27,088 nucleotides of DNA from the NCBI GenBank assembly GCA_015680685.1, contig MNCI01026349.1, positions 187,719 through 214,806 on the forward strand. Direction: 5' to 3'. The notes under the pieces are model-generated. The model was not told the origin of the DNA. It worked only from the letters and a program-made list of their open reading frames with translations, and made no database searches. Numbering within the stretch: the stretch's first letter is position 1; every line of letters starts with the position of its first letter. Source of the DNA: Gnetum montanum (taxonomy: Eukaryota > Streptophyta > Gnetopsida > Gnetales > Gnetaceae). The translations under genes and the position numbers were made by a program. Below, piece by piece: positions 26,620 to 27,088 of this stretch.

Positions 26620-27088
26620 TATAACACTCTACTTTTACATCAATATATCATATGAATGTAATAGTATGAATCTTAGCCAAGTAGTAATCTAAATATGTAA
26701 TGTATCTTGGATGTAATTGGAATGCTTAATAAAGAAGTTATTCTAAATGCTTTATGAAGTAAAAGTAGTTATGTTATTTTTATGATAGTACATGGCCCTA
26801 AGAGATAAGATAATATGAACTTAGGAAGGAGTATACATATCATGGTAACATATGATAAATGAATAATAACTTTGGTAAAAGATAGTAAATGAATAGTAAC
26901 CTCAGTAAAATATAGTAAATGAATAGTAACTTGAGTAAAATATGGTAAATGACTAGTAACTTTGGTAAAATATGGTAAATGAATAGTAATCTTCATGAAA
27001 TATAGTAAATGAATAGTAACTTCAGTAAATTAAATAGTAATTATTGTAAAGAAAATATACAAGATGAAATAAGTGGTAGGTGGGGTGG
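26620..27088 (+). repeat. 3' LTR of element D (start only)
   Basis: Begins TATAACACTCTAC, one transition away from the TGTAACAC start common in Tekay/Del-like LTRs, and runs off the window. It is AT-rich and contains a 30-bp tandem array. No TATA box or LTR end is seen before the window ends. Confidence 0.75.
26851..27030. repeat. 30-bp tandem repeat, six copies, in the D LTR
   Basis: Exact 30-bp period: 26851-26880, 26881-26910, 26911-26940, 26941-26970, 26971-27000 and 27001-27030. The consensus of a unit is TATRGTAAATGAATAGTAAC followed by TTNAGTAAAA. A partial copy (TTAAATAGTAATTATTGTAAA) follows. The minus-strand ORF here is only the repeat translated. Confidence 0.95.

Larger units (their letters stand above)
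22690..27088 (+). mobile_element. Element D: 5'-truncated chromovirus (Tekay/Del-like)
   Basis: Gag end, protease, RT, RNase H, integrase and a chromodomain-like C-terminus in the order of Ty3/gypsy chromoviruses, then a polypurine tract and the start of the 3' LTR, cut by the window edge. The 5' LTR, primer site and gag start are missing; the left edge abuts E-plus. Phrases such as LRACVLD in the integrase and a NPYFF-type end after a chromodomain fit the Tekay/Del clade. Stops occur every 20-80 codons, many of them TAG/TAA in place of Gln or TGA/TAG in place of Trp. Confidence 0.88.

Overview
This is a stretch of plant nuclear DNA made almost entirely of Ty3/gypsy-type LTR retrotransposons, nested and in various stages of decay. 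I see no single-copy host gene, no rRNA or tRNA gene, no CRISPR array and no bacterial signal. The type of elements (an Athila/Tat-like lineage, a chromodomain-bearing chromovirus, and a plant-specific 'putative plant transposon protein'-like ORF) points to a large-genome land plant. The species cannot be told from the window. Runs of N (16733-16927, plus single Ns at 16974 and 18973) show a draft assembly.

Layout, left to right. (A) 1-3173, minus strand: the 5' end of a fairly young LTR element, with its gag running off the left edge, a primer-binding site, and a 1.2 kb 5' LTR with a TATA box. Leader and LTR are filled with variants of the 10-bp palindrome GCGTATACGC. (E-minus) 3174-5806, minus strand: a decayed ORF with a domain resembling the putative plant transposon protein family and a long coiled-coil tail. 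Element A sits inside it. 5807-6544 has no coding content. (C) 6545-14100, minus strand: an old autonomous element with gag, protease, RT, RNase H and integrase, all broken by stops and frameshifts. Its 5' LTR is split in two (14100-14556 and 21439-21881). (B) 14557-21433, plus strand: a complete element with two LTRs and a perfect TTACT target-site duplication, inserted into the LTR of C in the opposite orientation. B has gag and protease but no RT, RNase H or integrase, so it is non-autonomous. Its gag, protease, LTR and 3' untranslated region are all recognisably related to C. (E-plus) 21882-22660: a fragment of the same coiled-coil ORF family on the opposite strand, ending in a polypurine-like tract. 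(D) 22690-27088, plus strand: a chromovirus lacking its 5' LTR and gag start, with protease, RT, RNase H, integrase, a chromodomain-like end, and the start of its 3' LTR carrying six 30-bp tandem repeats.

Order of events that follows from the nesting: C inserted before B, because B splits its LTR. A inserted into the E-minus ORF. A looks youngest (gag nearly open). B is intermediate: by eye its two LTRs differ at about 60 of 728 aligned positions, mostly transitions. C, D and E are oldest. Nothing here should make a full functional retrotransposon today, except possibly A, most of which lies outside the window.

The most notable signals are the CpG-rich short palindrome arrays in the U3 regions of unrelated LTRs (GCGTATACGC in A, GCGATATCGC in B), the gag-protease-only element B that kept a long 3' untranslated region in common with its autonomous relative C, repeated polypurine-like tracts in B, and nonsense codons shared by B and C at the same positions.
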